Shown here: piece after piece, positions 1 through 12,420 of the stretch
How positions within the stretch are numbered: the stretch's first letter is position 1
How the letters are laid out: each line of letters begins with the position of its first letter
Source of the DNA: Euprymna scolopes
Lineage: Eukaryota > Mollusca > Cephalopoda > Sepiida > Sepiolidae
Length of the DNA: 64,000 bases
Assembly: GCA_024364805.1 (NCBI GenBank)
Contig: CM044488.1
Location: 42,511,213 to 42,575,212, forward strand
Direction: 5' to 3'
Made by a program: the position numbers and the translations under genes
The notes under the pieces: generated by a model
Told to the model about the DNA's origin: nothing
The model's input: only the letters and a program-made list of their open reading frames with translations
The model's database searches: none

Positions 1-779
1 CCTTTTTTTTTAACCCCTCTGTTCTAACCCCTACCTTCCGTTCACATTAAAGGGAGTTGCAATTTTTGCTTTTTTTTTCATTGTGGTCACAAAGTCCATG
101 TTGAATTTAGTAGAACGTTATAATTAAAAACTGAACCCCCACGTGAAAAGTTATGAAAACATTTAGCTTTCAATTTATTTTATAATTTGAAACTTAAGTC
201 TGTAATCGGTGTTAACAGAAAAAAACTTTTTAAAGTGAAAATTGTGGAATTTAAAGGGGGGGGGGCAATATTGACAACGTCTGCCGAAAAATCTTTTCCA
301 AAAAAACCGGGGACGATTTTTCATCATATATTTTGGTTAAATAAATTTTAAAATTTTATTTTTTATGTATGTAAAAGTTTGTTAAAAAGTTCAAATAAAG
401 TTTGTAATGTAAGTGAAAAAAAAAATCTCGTTTATTTTTTTAAATTAAAAATAAAACTAACATTGACGTTTGACCTAAAACATTGTTGGGGACGGTTTTT
501 CGCATACACCTCCATGTTCACAGTCTCGCAGAACAACAGGGAGGCCAAAGTATATCAAAGTCACACTGGCAATTCTGAATTTGGGATTTCCAATGCAGAC
601 ATAAACTGATGAAAATGTATTCATTTATATTTTGAAAATAGTGTAGGATGTAGATCGGAAGGTCATCAATTATTGAAGTAAAAAATAAGAGTGTATTCGC
701 GGGACCATTAAAGGTAAATTTAGCCGGGTCGCTTGGTGTATCAGAAGTGATGACGTGATAAGAACTTTAATAATTCAAC
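1..779. other. AT-rich DNA, no gene recognised
   Basis: No protein similarity, RNA gene or clear transposon end could be recognised. The stretch is very AT-rich, with short homopolymer runs and a G9 run near 257-266. The 76-codon open frame at 379-609 has no recognisable motif and is probably chance. Confidence 0.5.
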
Positions 780-2335
780 TTACTATCTTTCGAAGCTTAT
801 AACTACTTGAAAAATGTAATTCAAACCCTAATTTTTTTTAATTAAAGGAGCAAAGACCAAAAATTAAAAAAATAACAGGTTTAATAGCAAATCAAGCAAT
901 ATGTTTTTTTTAAATCGGTTTTCTTTAAAAAAGATTTACAGAAAATAAACGTATTTTAACTTGCTTCGATAAAATATATGTATATATAAATGCCAAAAAA
1001 TCACTTACCTATAAAAAAATACCATTCTTCATTGTTAAGAATTTATCTATATTTATATTTTAAATTCCATGTATTTTTTAAATAAAAGAATTAATTTAAA
1101 CAAGTATTTGAAAACCCCGCCATTACGTAAGCATTATTACAGTGTTTAGCCAAATGCCGAACCAGTGATTCATTTTGTTTTGAACTACAGATGAACAGAA
1201 GGACGTAAAAACCACACGTTCGCGTTAGCCGCCTAGCCTTGCACGTGAAGAAATTTGTGTCTCCATATCTGAAAACTAGTCACATTTTACTTATAAGTTT
1301 TTGCCTTAAAAAAAAAAAAACAGTGGAAGCATTTTTTATTTCTTAAAGAAATACATGAGTTTTTGATTTAATATATTTTATTTCCACTTTATGGAGTGAA
1401 TTTTTTTTTAATATCTAAAAAAATAAACATTGAATGAAATAGAAATAATTTTCGTAATAAAACGAAACTTTCTGTGCAATATAAGAAGATTATAAGGTTT
1501 CATTTAAAAAAAATCAACGTGGTTTAAAAAAAAGGTTTTAGACTTTGGACTTTACAGGTAAATTTGCAAATAACAAATTTTTTTTTTTTTTTTTACATGG
1601 GGTCACCACTTATCAAGGCCCAAAGGCCACTCATGGATAAGGGTTATTGCGTGTACAGTAATCAATGAGATAGTATTGTAGTAATCATTAGTATTGGGGG
1701 TTTTGATAGAGTGTCTTACTTAAGAGGGCGGTTTGTCAGGAGTTTGTTTATGTTGGACTTGAAGACGTCCAAGTTGTAGTCAGGTGGGAAACAGACAAGC
1801 GGCAGAGAGTTCCACTGGCGTGCAGTTCTAAAAAAGAAGCTTTGCTCATGGAATCTTTTAAATTAGCTTATTTTATTTATTGATCTTTTATCTTCAATTT
1901 GTGATATATAAATTTGAGGTGAGAAAATTAATTATTTTCATTTTAATAGACATTTCAAAATGGGGGAGGGGTGAATTAAAAAAAAACACTTGTCGTGAAT
2001 ATTATATTCGGTTTAATGAAAAGAACATAAAATTTCACATTGAACCTGAAAATATCGTAAAAATTAAACCAATAGAAAAATTTTGATAGATTTTTAAAGT
2101 GAAAAAATTGAAAAAAAATTAACTTGTAAAATTCAATTGATTTCATTACGTAAACAAAATGGCTGCATGAAGGCGCGCAGGCACTTTGTAAACACTGTTT
2201 TAAAAAAAATATATTTCTATTATTTTTTAACAGACTTTAATAGTTTATTTTGGAAGTATATTCCATAAAGAAAATAAACAACCCGCTTTAAAAAGAGAAA
2301 TTACGAGTTTTTTATATTTTATTCATAGTTTTTTT
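780..2335 (+). repeat. AT-rich dispersed repeat, copy 1 (interrupted)
   Basis: Blocks at about 785-860, 1490-1575 and 1868-2110 match, in inverted order and strand, blocks at 24610-25510. Shared stretches include the TTTCAAAATGGG block near 1955 (reverse at about 25215), the TTTACAGGTAAATTT block near 1552 and the AAGCTTATAACTAC block near 797. The repeat is split by a LINE tail at 1577-1858. No coding capacity is visible and the class is unknown. Confidence 0.65.
1577..1858 (-). mobile_element. LINE 3' fragment (family L)
   Basis: A T-run (a poly-A tail on the minus strand) is followed by the 3' end shared by all family L copies in the window: GGTCACCACTTATCAAGGCC and then CACTC..GGATAAGGGTTA. 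It continues into the coding tail also seen at 29956-30722. It is 5'-truncated and inserted into the AT-rich repeat copy 1, whose flanking blocks match an uninterrupted copy at 24.6-25.5 kb. Confidence 0.8.
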
Positions 2336-2529
2336 GTTAGGGGTGTCAAAAATTCCCCCAAATTTCTGACACACTTATCGGGTCACCGATTAATAGAAAA
2401 GTTACACCAGTCCACATCCTTACATCAAGAAATAAAAACGAAATCCGGAAATTAACGACATTCGACAAAGAACACGAAATCACTGGATTAACATGAAATA
2501 AACAGCATTTATTTATGTGTTAGGATCAT

Positions 2530-3105
2530 AAAAATAAATTCTTCCAACATAAGTGTTTTCTTGTGTGGAATGTTTATAATGAAAGATTAATGATATGAGG
2601 ATGTGAAAATAGCATGAGGCTTGAAATTACTGATCTTTTATGATAAGAATGCCACATGCAGGCTTAAAGTCCATATAGCTATTTTTGTGAAAAACAGTCC
2701 ATAAATCATATAAGCAGATACGTGTGTGCGTGCATATCATAAAAACAGTATTTCGAAATAAAATTGTTTAAATCAAAAAGTCCTCGCTCCATGTGGTAAG
2801 TTTCCATGAGGGTAATAGTGTTCATTCTGCCGTGTGCAAAATCATGACTGGTGTTTGTACGTCTCCTGGGGCAGAGTTTACTCGAATATATGTTGACACT
2901 TGAGAAATTGAAGCCCAAACTGTTCTGTGGCATTCTTGGCAATACTGTTTTATGTCTAAATAGACAGATTTTCTTCGAGCACGTGCTGTTGTTGAGAATT
3001 TGGAGGAAAAACATTTGATTTTGGTGGGCAAATCTTTATATACAGGCTTTCTCGAACATTACAGCTTGTTTACTGTATTTATATGCAAGAGAGCGTGACA
3101 TAGTA
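2530..3105. repeat. Dispersed repeat A, copy 1
   Basis: It matches 48560-49145 in the same orientation over most of its length (TTCCAACATAAGT, CAGTCCATAAATCATATAAG and TTTACTCGAAT blocks, and a run of shared text around 2940-2970). A more diverged copy lies at 42880-43330. Overlapping open frames on the minus strand (2706-3031) carry no recognised motif and are not conserved as protein in the 48.6 kb copy. A GT-rich piece near 2720 corresponds to the (TG)n of the 48.7 kb copy. Confidence 0.7.
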
Positions 3106-3331
3106 TGTGTACGGTGGTTGCATCACGTCGTGATGTTCCTACGCGTTCTTCATACATGTGGGTGTATCAAAGCGGTGATTACTGCGAAATGTTCCTACCG
3201 GGCAATTTTTATGGCAGGGCATAGTGATTACTTCAGCAGTAACAAAAAACGAATCACATATGTTAAAAAAAACAAACAAAAAAAAACAGATTGAGATTAT
3301 CTCATTGCAGAATTAAGTCCAATGATAGAGT

Positions 3332-3800
3332 TTAAAATCGGCTTTGAAACCTAGTAGGTGATGCATTTTTTTCTTCCCTACAGCCTCTTTCCCACAGAAG
3401 AGGCATCACGAGCCTGTCTCTGCTCTATCATTATTTTCATGGCAAGTGCTCATCTGAGCTCCAATCTATGATCCCTTCTTGCCAAACTTTCACAAAAAAA
3501 AGACTCGACTAGCTACAACCACTATCAACATTTTTCACCACTCTCTATCTGTGCCTAAATCTAAAGCTTCTTTCTATAACTGCCCGCATATGGAACACTG
3601 TTCCGTTGGTCTACTTCCTGGCTGACTACAGTGTAGTAGCCGTTGAGTCTAAGGTAAACAAGTTCTTGTTAAGCCATCCCCTTAAATAATCAAATTGTAC
3701 CCAACTTACACTATTAACGATTACTACACTACCACCTTACATTCATTAATTCTTACCGCCGAGTGACCATTAGCCCTTGACTTCCTTGTACAAAAAAGTA
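3332..3800 (+). mobile_element. LINE 3' fragment (family L)
   Basis: The text parallels 19994-20500 and the reverse of 29956-30722: the CTCTTTCCCACAGAAGAGGC block, the CGAGCCTGTCTCTGCT block, a diverged coding tail, then the 3' end with CTTACCGCCGAGTGACC. The reading frame is degraded. 5'-truncated. Confidence 0.8.
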
Positions 3801-3964
3801 CTTTAGATTCATAGAAAAATGGGAAATTATCGCTGAACAAAGTATCCTCCATTTCAAGTACACACACACACACTCACACACACATTTAAATAAACGGTAG
3901 TCGCTTTGCGTAAGTGACGACATTTGTGCTTTGTTTTTAGAAAAAGTTTGGAAAATTTATCTCT

Positions 3965-4195
3965 TTACCTATTAAGCCATTTAGCAGTGCCAGAGTGAAT
4001 GGGGAGGCAATCTTCAACCACACTTCTCCTGAATCAGCACTGCTTTAGTCCAGTGGCAAGAAGAAGTTCAGGATTACTGGAAACCATGCCAAGATGAGCG
4101 AAGAACACATACAGCACTTAGAATTTCCAAAATGGTCAGCCATTTTAGTACTGACCAGGCTCAACTTCGCTTAACTTTATGGGAACCGAGTCCCT
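3965..4195 (-). mobile_element. 5S rRNA-headed SINE, copy 1
   Basis: Read on the minus strand, 4195-4112 resembles the internal part of animal 5S rRNA: GAGCCTGGTCAGTACTAAAA corresponds to the GGCCCGGTTAGTACTTGGAT region, and AAGTTAAGCGAAG also matches 5S. It continues into a body at 4111-3965 that is shared with 43785-43941 (TGTTCTTCGCTCATCTT, TGCCACTGG, CAGTGCTGATTCAGGAGA). A 5S head plus a conserved body indicates a SINE3-type element rather than an isolated pseudogene. Confidence 0.65.
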
Positions 4196-4513
4196 CACGC
4201 AAGCAAACACACGAATACAAACTGATGACTTTAAGATGATCACGATTACTACTCTTTAACTCTGGTAATATCATTCCTTGCCACAAGGGAGCGATACAAC
4301 CTACTTTCACATCTGGTTTGCATCATCTTTTCTCTTTCTCACTAGACCTCGCAACATGCAGACATGACGATTATATCCACCGGTTTTTCAACCGCAAAAC
4401 CACCATTCGAACTCTCACTAAAGACTCTTGAGACAAACATGCAAGTAATGTTACTCATATATCTTTGCTATGAACTGTACAATTTTATACTTGTATTTAT
4501 GCTGTAAATATTT
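4196..4513. other. Unassigned DNA
   Basis: No gene or element end recognised between the 5S-headed SINE and the Ty3/gypsy LTR. Confidence 0.5.
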
Positions 4514-4722
4514 TGGTTGTGATTATAATATCGGCGTATTTTGTGTACTCATTTCTTGCCTAAGAGGAACATGCGACTATAATCACTTTATTCTTTTACT
4601 TAACAGTAGAGGATGATTTCGCCAACTACAAGAAAAGGTAACTACTTGTCTACTTGACAAATGGAAATGTACAGCTTTTATAGCTTGGATTATCAAAGGG
4701 GAGATAATCCATATTCACAACA
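4514..4722 (-). repeat. LTR of Ty3/gypsy fossil
   Basis: Read on the minus strand it begins TGTTGTGAATATGG directly after a purine tract (GGTGGGGGAGAA at about 4723-4734) that sits where a polypurine tract should be. It carries a TATAAAAG-like box near 4676 and an AATAAA near 4592, and runs to about ATAATCACAACCA. The 3' boundary is approximate and the matching 5' LTR was not found in the window. Confidence 0.6.
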
Positions 4723-6600
4723 TTCTCCCCCACCAAATTTCTTACTGATAGGGAAGAAAATCCCTTAAATGTCTAGGCTCCCTATGAGCTCACAGTGCCT
4801 GCCTCGGCAGTCCATGATTCAGGGTCAGAGTACTCAAACAGGGAGGCTCTTCAGTGCGAGCCTGTCTGTGGGCTCTAAAATACTTCACTCCGAAATGTTT
4901 CCTTCTCAGAAGAGCAGGCCATTCCGCATCAGAGTCAGTCTCTGGATGAACACATTTTTTTTGGTGCTAGTTCTTCATCTGTCAGGGATTCAAGTGTCTG
5001 ACAGAGCCTCAACAGAGACAGTCATTAGACGACATGTCAGGAGCAATTTCAGTGCCATGATCTTCCAGAGGGGTTTCAGTGTCAGGGGTAGTTGGCCTGT
5101 CCTTATAGGCTGTCCATGATCCTAATACGTCTCTGGCAAGTGCTAAGTCTCTCAGAGACACATTAGACTCTCTACCATTTGTATGTCATACTAAATCATA
5201 CTGGGGGATCACCTCTATGAAGTCTACCTCGTCCACCAAGGGATCATTCTTGGTGTAATGCGCATGTCGTCTCAGTAACACAGTACCAGGTTGAGAGAGT
5301 TAAGATGGAAACGAATCTCCCACCAAACTCTATCGCTGAAAAGGTAAACACCTTTCATGTGGGGTGGCATTTGTGGCAGTACACAATAGGGATCGAATGG
5401 CGTATAATGTGACAGAAAGATTTTCCCAATTATCAATCGAACATCCATTATTTGATGCAGTTAATTGAATGGTCTTCTAAATAATGCCGTTATATCTTTC
5501 ATGTTGGCTGTTACCCTTAGGGTTGTAGGGAGTTGTCTGGCTTATAGCTACTCTTCGTTCTTGTAGAAATTGTCAAAGCTGCTCTAACATGAAAGAAGCC
5601 CCTCAGTCCGAATGTATATAGGCAGGAACTTCAAAGAGACATTATATAATTGCAATAGTCAATATGTCTGAGCAAAGGAAGGCAAAATGAAACCACGAAT
5701 ATTCGTCAACAACAGTGTATCTATATCGGTTCCTTGTTTTCCTTTAAAATCAACATTGAGTCTCTCAAACGGTTGTGTTACTTTCATTAAAACGCCAGTT
5801 TTGGGCTTATAAAACCGAGGCTTTTTTCATCACACATTTGAAAGGAATTTGTAATTCTTTTTAGCTCCTCTACTAAGAAAGACAATTTTCTACACTTCAC
5901 AGCATGAACCATTCAAGTAATGCCTGGATGACAGAGATTGTTATGTAGCATCCAGAGTTCATCCCCGCTTAATGCCATACAGCATACTTTTGACAGTGTA
6001 TCAGCTGTTAAGTTCTCTTTGCCGGGTCGGTAGCTGACATCCAAGGAGAAACAAAATAGTTCAATTCTCCACATCGCTATTTTTTCATTTTTTATTTTGT
6101 TTGTAATCTTAGAGTTGAACATAAAACAACTGATTTTTGGTCAGTAATAAGTTTAAATTGGCATCTGATCAAGTAGAGTTGCAATTTTCTTAACACCTCG
6201 ACTATGGTTTAGGCTTCCTTTTCAATTGCAAGGTGTTGTAGTTCAGCCTTGAGAGAGTCCTTGAAAAATAGGCTATAGGACGATCAACTTGTCTCAAAGA
6301 AGCAGCAATAGCACAGTCTGACACATCTGTTTCAACAACCAGAGGAATATTTTGGTCTATTGATGTAATTGCTGATTTCGCAATATCCTTTTTCAGTCCT
6401 TCAAATACCTCAACGGCTTGAGAGGAAACGTCTCTGCTTGTGTTAATGGGTGTATCTTTTCGAAGAACAATTCAATCGATTGGGAGTAGTGAACAAACCT
6501 GCCCATAGCATGTCGAAGGGAAAGCCGATTGTGAGGGGCAGGCACCTGGAGTAAAGGTTTCAATCGATCTGTGTCCGGGATATAAAACCTTTGTTTATGG
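4514..6600 (-). mobile_element. Ty3/gypsy LTR-retrotransposon fossil (3' part)
   Basis: Parts visible on the minus strand, in order: the end of the reverse transcriptase, an RNase H region with the family pattern around ETDVSDCAIAASL and RPIAYFSRTLS (about 6380-6240), a connection region with YRPGKENLTADTLSK (about 6030-5985), the start of the integrase zinc finger (LHNN.CHPG), a degraded integrase down to about 4740, a purine tract and one LTR. The 5' half is missing. It is broken many times over and looks old. Confidence 0.75.
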
Positions 6601-6747
6601 TATACTCCAATAGTTTTATTTTGTACAGTCTAAATGAGCATTAGTCGTCGTTTAGAGTAAGGTTGTATTTGTTGATGGTGGACATAAATCGTCTGAGATT
6701 TTCATTGTGTTTCTTTTTATTATACCAATCACTTGATCTACGTCCTG

Positions 6748-6830
6748 ACACTCATTAACTCTTATCCTTGAGTGACCTTTGAGCCTTGATAAGCAGTTAC
6801 TCTCTTGTAAAAAGAATAAAAAACGATTTA
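6748..6830 (+). mobile_element. LINE 3' terminus (family L, short)
   Basis: Carries the shared 3' end TTAACTCTTATCCTTGAGTG, then CCTTGATAAG and an A-rich tail. Only the last ~80 bp of the LINE are present. Confidence 0.65.
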
Positions 6831-6959
6831 AAAAATGAAATCTAATGCTCAGTACAGATGCTGATTGATGATGAATCTGATATTGCGAAGTTAAAAAATT
6901 TCGACTTTTACCGATTTTAAAATGAATTGTTCCCAAATAAAATATTCTGTCCCATTGAT

Positions 6960-6961
<2 letters not shown>

Positions 6962-7032
<71 letters not shown>
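6962..7032. repeat. (TA)n microsatellite
   Basis: About 35 uninterrupted TA units. It creates long artificial open frames on both strands that are not genes. It abuts a segment that continues with the dispersed CCCGTCGTTGACTGGGT motif. Confidence 0.95.
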
Positions 7033-7035
<3 letters not shown>

Positions 7036-7660
7036 CAAAAGTACCCGTCGTTGACTGGGTTAAAAAATAGCCTACAGAAAATGGACTCTGATTTATGAAA
7101 GTATGATAAGTTATGAAAAGGAGGGGTTGTAAAGAGATAGCTTCGAATTTGGGGGTATCAAAACCAAAGCAAAATATGATGAAAGTAAAAATAAAATAGA
7201 TAAATCCCATAATTTATTATACCATACCTGTTCACATTGAAACACTTATCACAATATTCTGTGGATCTATATTAAAAAACCTTGTCAAACTTTGTGACAT
7301 ATTTCCATTCTATGGAGGTTAAGGCGCGAACGAACACCCCACAATTTTATCATACCATATTTCTTCAAACTGAAACATGATTATCAAAGTATACTTACGC
7401 AGACAGATATGAAAAGTCTTTATTAAAGTTTGTGTCTATTTCCATTCTATGGAGGCCAGGCGCGAACGCAGACCCCACAATTTTATAATATCGTCCCTAT
7501 TTAAGTTAAAACATACTTATCAAAGTATTATCATGTACATCTAGATCAAAAACACTTGTAAACGTTTTTTTTTTTAATTTTTAATTTTTTTTATTTCCAT
7601 ACTTTGTGGACCAGGCGCGTATGCAGACCCCACAATTTTAATGAGTCATCATTATGCCAG
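7033..7660. repeat. Degenerate tandem repeat, ~125-150 bp unit
   Basis: Three diverged units share CATTCTATGGAGG..GCGCGAACG.A..CCCCACAATTTTAT and AAACAT..TTATCAAAGTAT (near 7310-7400, 7440-7530 and 7595-7640). The leading CCCGTCGTTGACTGGGT near 7046 resembles the CCCGGCGTTGCCCGGG motif that accompanies dispersed repeats in many invertebrates. Related motifs lie at about 9495-9527 and 61730-61757. The class is unresolved (SINE/RTE or Helitron-like). Confidence 0.6.
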
Positions 7661-7757
7661 ATCAAACATACCCATTCCTGTGTCTCGATACATCTTCTAT
7701 TATTATATGCAATCAATTTTCTAAAATAGTCAACCATATAGGGAGTCTATTCATGAT

Positions 7758-7867
7758 CAGACACACACACAGACGTTCAGCTTTATATTATAATATATAA
7801 TAGAAATCGCTCCAGACACACACACAGACGTTCAGCTTTATATTATAATATATAATAGAAATCGCTC
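7758..7867. repeat. Perfect tandem duplication, 55 bp x 2
   Basis: The unit begins CAGACACACACACAGACGTT and ends AGAAATCGCTC. Two copies (7758-7812 and 7813-7867) are identical by eye, and a third copy starts and breaks off after CAGACA. The duplication looks recent. Confidence 0.9.
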
Positions 7868-8900
7868 CAGACAAGGCATAGAACCATTTAAGGAGCTAAA
7901 AATTTTTTTAAAATTCTCCATCAAGGTTAAAAATTAACCAACAATAAGCGTTAGATCGATAGATAGATATGACCCAGAAACATCACTGAATGAATTGTGA
8001 GGACTAAAGGACAAAATAAAGGTAGCAAAATTTAGGACAGAGAATATTATCTTTTTCAAAAGAATTACATTGTTAAAATTTAAACGAGAAACATATTTTG
8101 TTTGTTTAGCTAATATTTTGCTGACAATGACAATTATATTTACAGAAAAAAAGACATTTCTTTTTCAATAATATTGATTCTGACAGACATTTATTGTTTC
8201 AAAAGAAATATTATTGTTGACAGATTAATGTGAAAAGCACCGTGGAATTTCCAATATGGGGGTTCCACTAGTCTTAATAATTTATTGACTGAATTTCTTA
8301 CATCAAAACCTGTAAAAATAGCTCAAGCTTGAATTTCAGATTCGCTGATTTATATTTTGTATAACCTACTTCTTAAATATTGCTACATTTGCATTTGAGG
8401 GTGGCCGGTAAAGAAACTTAATCTTGTTAGAATTTAAAGTAAATTTTTCTTTAGCAGACATGCAAAAAAAAAAAAAAAAGAAAAAATCTAAGAAACTAGG
8501 TAGAAACTCTAGCTAATAAGCAGAAACTGTCTGTTTGTGTGTGGGGGTGGGGGCTGTCTAGTGACAAGTCATAAACTACACAAAGCTGTTGTCTACTTTT
8601 TAAAGCATTATATGGACAAAATATTGACACGTTTCTATTATAAAATTCATTCTTTTTTAAGAGGGGGGGGTAGGGATCACCAATGACAAGATTAGTTTGA
8701 GGGAAGTGGAGTAGTCGACATTTAAAGCATTGTTTTGCCGATCTTTGGTGTGAAACTCCAACTAAAATACCCTTTCTTGTCCTTCAATTTAGGGTCAAAG
8801 TATAATATCTGTTCTGTCATTATTGGAGATATGAGAGGAGAGGAAGAGAAGGGATATAGAGATAAATAGAGAGAGAAACGGGGTAAAGAGATAGTATTAG

Positions 8901-8904
<4 letters not shown>
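7868..8904. other. Unassigned AT-rich DNA
   Basis: No gene or element recognised. It contains a short A-run near 8465-8479 and a G8 run near 8660. Confidence 0.5.

Positions 8905-8959
<55 letters not shown>
8905..8959. repeat. (GA)n microsatellite
   Basis: About 27 GA units inside a wider purine-rich tract (8820-9000). The serine/leucine-rich minus-strand open frames across it are by-products of the repeat. Confidence 0.95.
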
Positions 8960-8962
<3 letters not shown>

Positions 8963-11640
8963 GAGAACAGAAAGGGCGTGAGAGTGAGAAAGAAGTTTTT
9001 AAAGAAAGTTGTAACATGCATTTTTAACTCTTCCTTTCTCCGGATGGTCCTGGATATGACCTTGAACTATATCCGATGGTGAGACACCAGCTTGCAGGCC
9101 TTAGGGAGTGTGGAGCCATCCCTGAATTGCCATTGCTCCCAGGTCCACTCTTACCCGGAGTGGTAGTACCTGTTATGGGTTAAATAGAATACGACCTAAA
9201 AAACAAATATACTATATTAAAAAATCGTTCTTCAAAATCACCAGATTCGGCATTAAATAACCTGAAAAGGGTTGATATGCCGTAAAACAAAACAACCAAA
9301 CAACCAATCCTTTCTCCGGGCAATACCGAGTAGTTATGCATGTCCAATATATAATCACATAAAATTAAAACCAATTATCTTTAATTTATCAAGGAATATC
9401 CACAGGTCTGCTGGTTGCATTTAAACGCAACTATGAAATTAAAAAAAGAAGAAGCAAAGTAAAATGTGTGTTTTGGTAGAATTTTATTATAAACTAGCAG
9501 TACCCACAAACCGGTGTTGCCCGGTGGAAGCATATCTCCACCCTCGAAAAAAAGTAAAGTATGGTTGTTGCTGTTATTGGTGTTGCTGCTGCTCACAGAT
9601 GAAAAAAAAACCCATCCATTTAGCTGAAGCTGTGGTAATGTTGACTGGTTACTTACTGGCCTTTGCGGCTAAAAATAGTTTGTCTCAAAGTTTTATTAAG
9701 AAGCAGAAATTTATTTAAGAATGAAAACATGGAATCCTATCCTAAGGAAGTGAAACGAAACTTCTTCCATGTATTTATGATTTGTTATTTCTTTTATCGA
9801 TTGCTGCAATACTTGGTTGCAATTATGTCACTTATCACCGTAAGAAAAAAAAAGAAGCAAAATAAAAAATAAAAATAAACCCCAAAACAAACAAAAAAAC
9901 AAAACACCCCCAAACAAATGAAGGTTTTGCCTTTCATTTCGATAATAAAAACAAATAAAAAGGAATAACAAACAAATAAAAAGGAGAAAAAAAGATTAAA
10001 ACTGTGTGAATTCCATAATAGAAAAAACACGAAAAGTTACATGCAATTTATTGCAAAAACAAAAGCATGGGAAAATATAAAAAGAAGAGATAAAAGCAGG
10101 GAAATAAAGAAGAAGCAAATATAAAAAAATCACATAAATAACCCTGTGTAAATGTTAACATTTAGAAAGAAAAAAAAGAAAAAAAAAGGCATCCAATGCA
10201 TGGACGTGAACGTTCAACCCATAGGTTACGACACAGATCTTTCATCCATTTCTCCATGGAGACGTCATCGAAATAAGGTCATGTTTTATTCTATTTTAAC
10301 CAATTCAAGGAAGACGAGTAGATGCCCATGCGTGGTTGCCGAAAGGAGCAATTTTTTGTGACCCTTGCTGAATGCGTTGTTTTCAATAATAAAAATAAAC
10401 AAACATGTTATAAATAATGACCCCCCTCACAAAAAAGAAACGAAAAATCTTTTAGTAAGAAATTCGGCGGACGTTTATGTAAGCCTCCGCTGTAAATTCC
10501 ACTATCACCATTTTTTTTTAATGTTTAACGTTAAACTCATTGAGTATAAACTTTCAGGAAAAAAATATATAAATGAAGAATAAAAGATCTTTTTTATGAT
10601 TTTTGTCGTCGGGAATCAGTTTTCAATTATAACGTTCTTGGGGGAGGGGGGTAAATTTCGTAGACGTACGCCAGAAATTCATTCATATTTTCATCTCATA
10701 AGTTTTGACGATCGATCCAACGACATTTTTTATTGAATCATGTAACTTTAAGCTAAATTATAAATGATTTGTATACATGCATGACAATCGAGCAGCCATC
10801 TTGATTAAGGACTGATGTGTTCGTTTTTTGTATGATCTGGAATAATAGAATTTCAAGGTAGCATCCAATAAGAATAGAAGGAATGTTACTGGGAAGAAAT
10901 CATTATTTTCGAATAGTGAAGTGTAGTAGTAGTTGTATGTGTATGAGTGTTTAATCCAGTTAATAAGGGTGTCAGGTCAAAATAGTTGTAATGGTTATAT
11001 AATTACCCGGTCTTATCTGGAAGAGTGGGAGGACTGGTCAGGGAGAGGGGAAAATATGAACTACTTTGTCTATAGATCTGGCCAATAGTGATGGCGCTTC
11101 TCTTAGGATGTAATATAGGATTTAATTACATAAGACGGGTGTTGAAGATTTAGACATAATGAATTTGTATGTGAAAAACCTACAGCAATTTGGTGCAGAG
11201 AGGAATTTATGCAATGAAAATTTTGGTACTCTTGCATAATTTAACCCGAATTCTCGTGATTTCCCATCAAGCCCGAATCGGGCGAGACCGGCAATCATTG
11301 GTGACAGCCGAGTGGCATAACAGACGCAGACTAAGGAAAAAAGAAAAAGAAACCGGAAAAAAAAAATACAAATGCAAATTATCAAAAAATAACAAAAAAC
11401 CTACCTTGAAAAAAGCAAGTATGTTTATTTAATTCATTTTAGTATTTATTTATTTTTTTTGCAAAATATTTATCAATAGCAAGTTATGTAAATATTGTTA
11501 TCTTCAAGAAAAGGTTGTTTACCCGTATAAATGTTAGGTGTAAGTATAATTTTTTAAATTTTTTTTTAACCTTTTTTTTTCTCCTTCTTACAAAGGAGGA
11601 AAAGAATGGGGGGAAAATGTGACGTCTTTGCTGTTATGAC
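8960..11640. other. Unassigned DNA with small repeat traces
   Basis: A less AT-rich patch at about 9040-9175 may be a SINE relic but has no recognised head. 9495-9527 carries an AGTACCC..CCGGTGTTGCCCGG motif of the same kind as at 7046 and 61740. From 9840 to 10190 the DNA is A-rich and low-complexity. 10790-10805 carries the GACAATCGAG piece of the GGCC module described at 25977-26085. No coding region is supported. Confidence 0.5.
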
Positions 11641-11689
11641 CATTGTCAAACCGAAGTGACGTAGGTTAAAATTAAGCCTGGACAATCGA

Positions 11690-12420
11690 AAAGAGGGAAT
11701 GATTTTGACAATACCGGCGAAAAAAGCGACCCCTCCCTGTAGAAAAGTGCCCAGTTGAAGGTGAAGAAATTAATGTTTTTAGTTCGATATTTTTTGTCTG
11801 AAAGGCCGAGCTTAAAAACGATACTAGTCTTGGGAAAATTTGTCGCCTCTGGCAAAAGTTTTAGACAGACATGCAAACAAACATACATACATTTATATAT
11901 CAGTAGCTCAAATTTTCGATCCAAACCGATTAAAAGGTTTGCCCTATCTCTGAATACCCTGTATGTAAAATTTCAAATGTTTAGACCAAAAATTTTCTGA
12001 GTAATTTGGTAGAGACCACAGAGGTCAATTTTTTTAAAACTTTGACCCATATTATGACCCTTTACCATTTATTGTTTTGGGTTCAAATCAAGTTATTAAG
12101 TTAGATCCATGTCCAAGGAACCTATATCTAAAATTTCAAGTGTTTATACCCCAAATTGTCGGAGGAGTTTGGTAGAGTTCTCAAAGGTCAAATCGTTGAA
12201 CTTTGACCTCTTAACAGCCAAATTTCTGGGCAAAAACGGATTACAAAGATTTTCCCAAATCTCAGTACCCTGTATATCAAATTTCGAGTCTATAGACTTA
12301 AAATTGACAGAGTTATTGCATAGGGAAATGTACACAGACACACACACACACAGACACGTTCACTTTTATAGATATATAGATATATTATATTGGACCCAAT
12401 ATATAGCAATGATTTAAAAA
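11690..12420 (+). repeat. Tandem dispersed repeat, ~160 bp unit
   Basis: Units repeat the phrases GTTTGGTAGAG, CAAAGGTCAAAT, AACTTTGACC, CCAAATTT..GGCAAAAACGGATTA and CCCTGTATGTAAAATTTCAA with a period of roughly 140-170 bp. The same phrases form the array at 22085-22930. It ends in (AC)n and a TATAGATATATAGATATA tract near 12370. It is a dispersed, internally tandem element of unknown class. Confidence 0.7.

Noticed and set aside
4769-5119. 116-codon plus-strand frame
   Set aside because: It is antisense to the integrase region of the Ty3/gypsy fossil.
8722-9021. Leu/Ser-rich frames that look like a signal peptide
   Set aside because: Produced by the (GA)n microsatellite.
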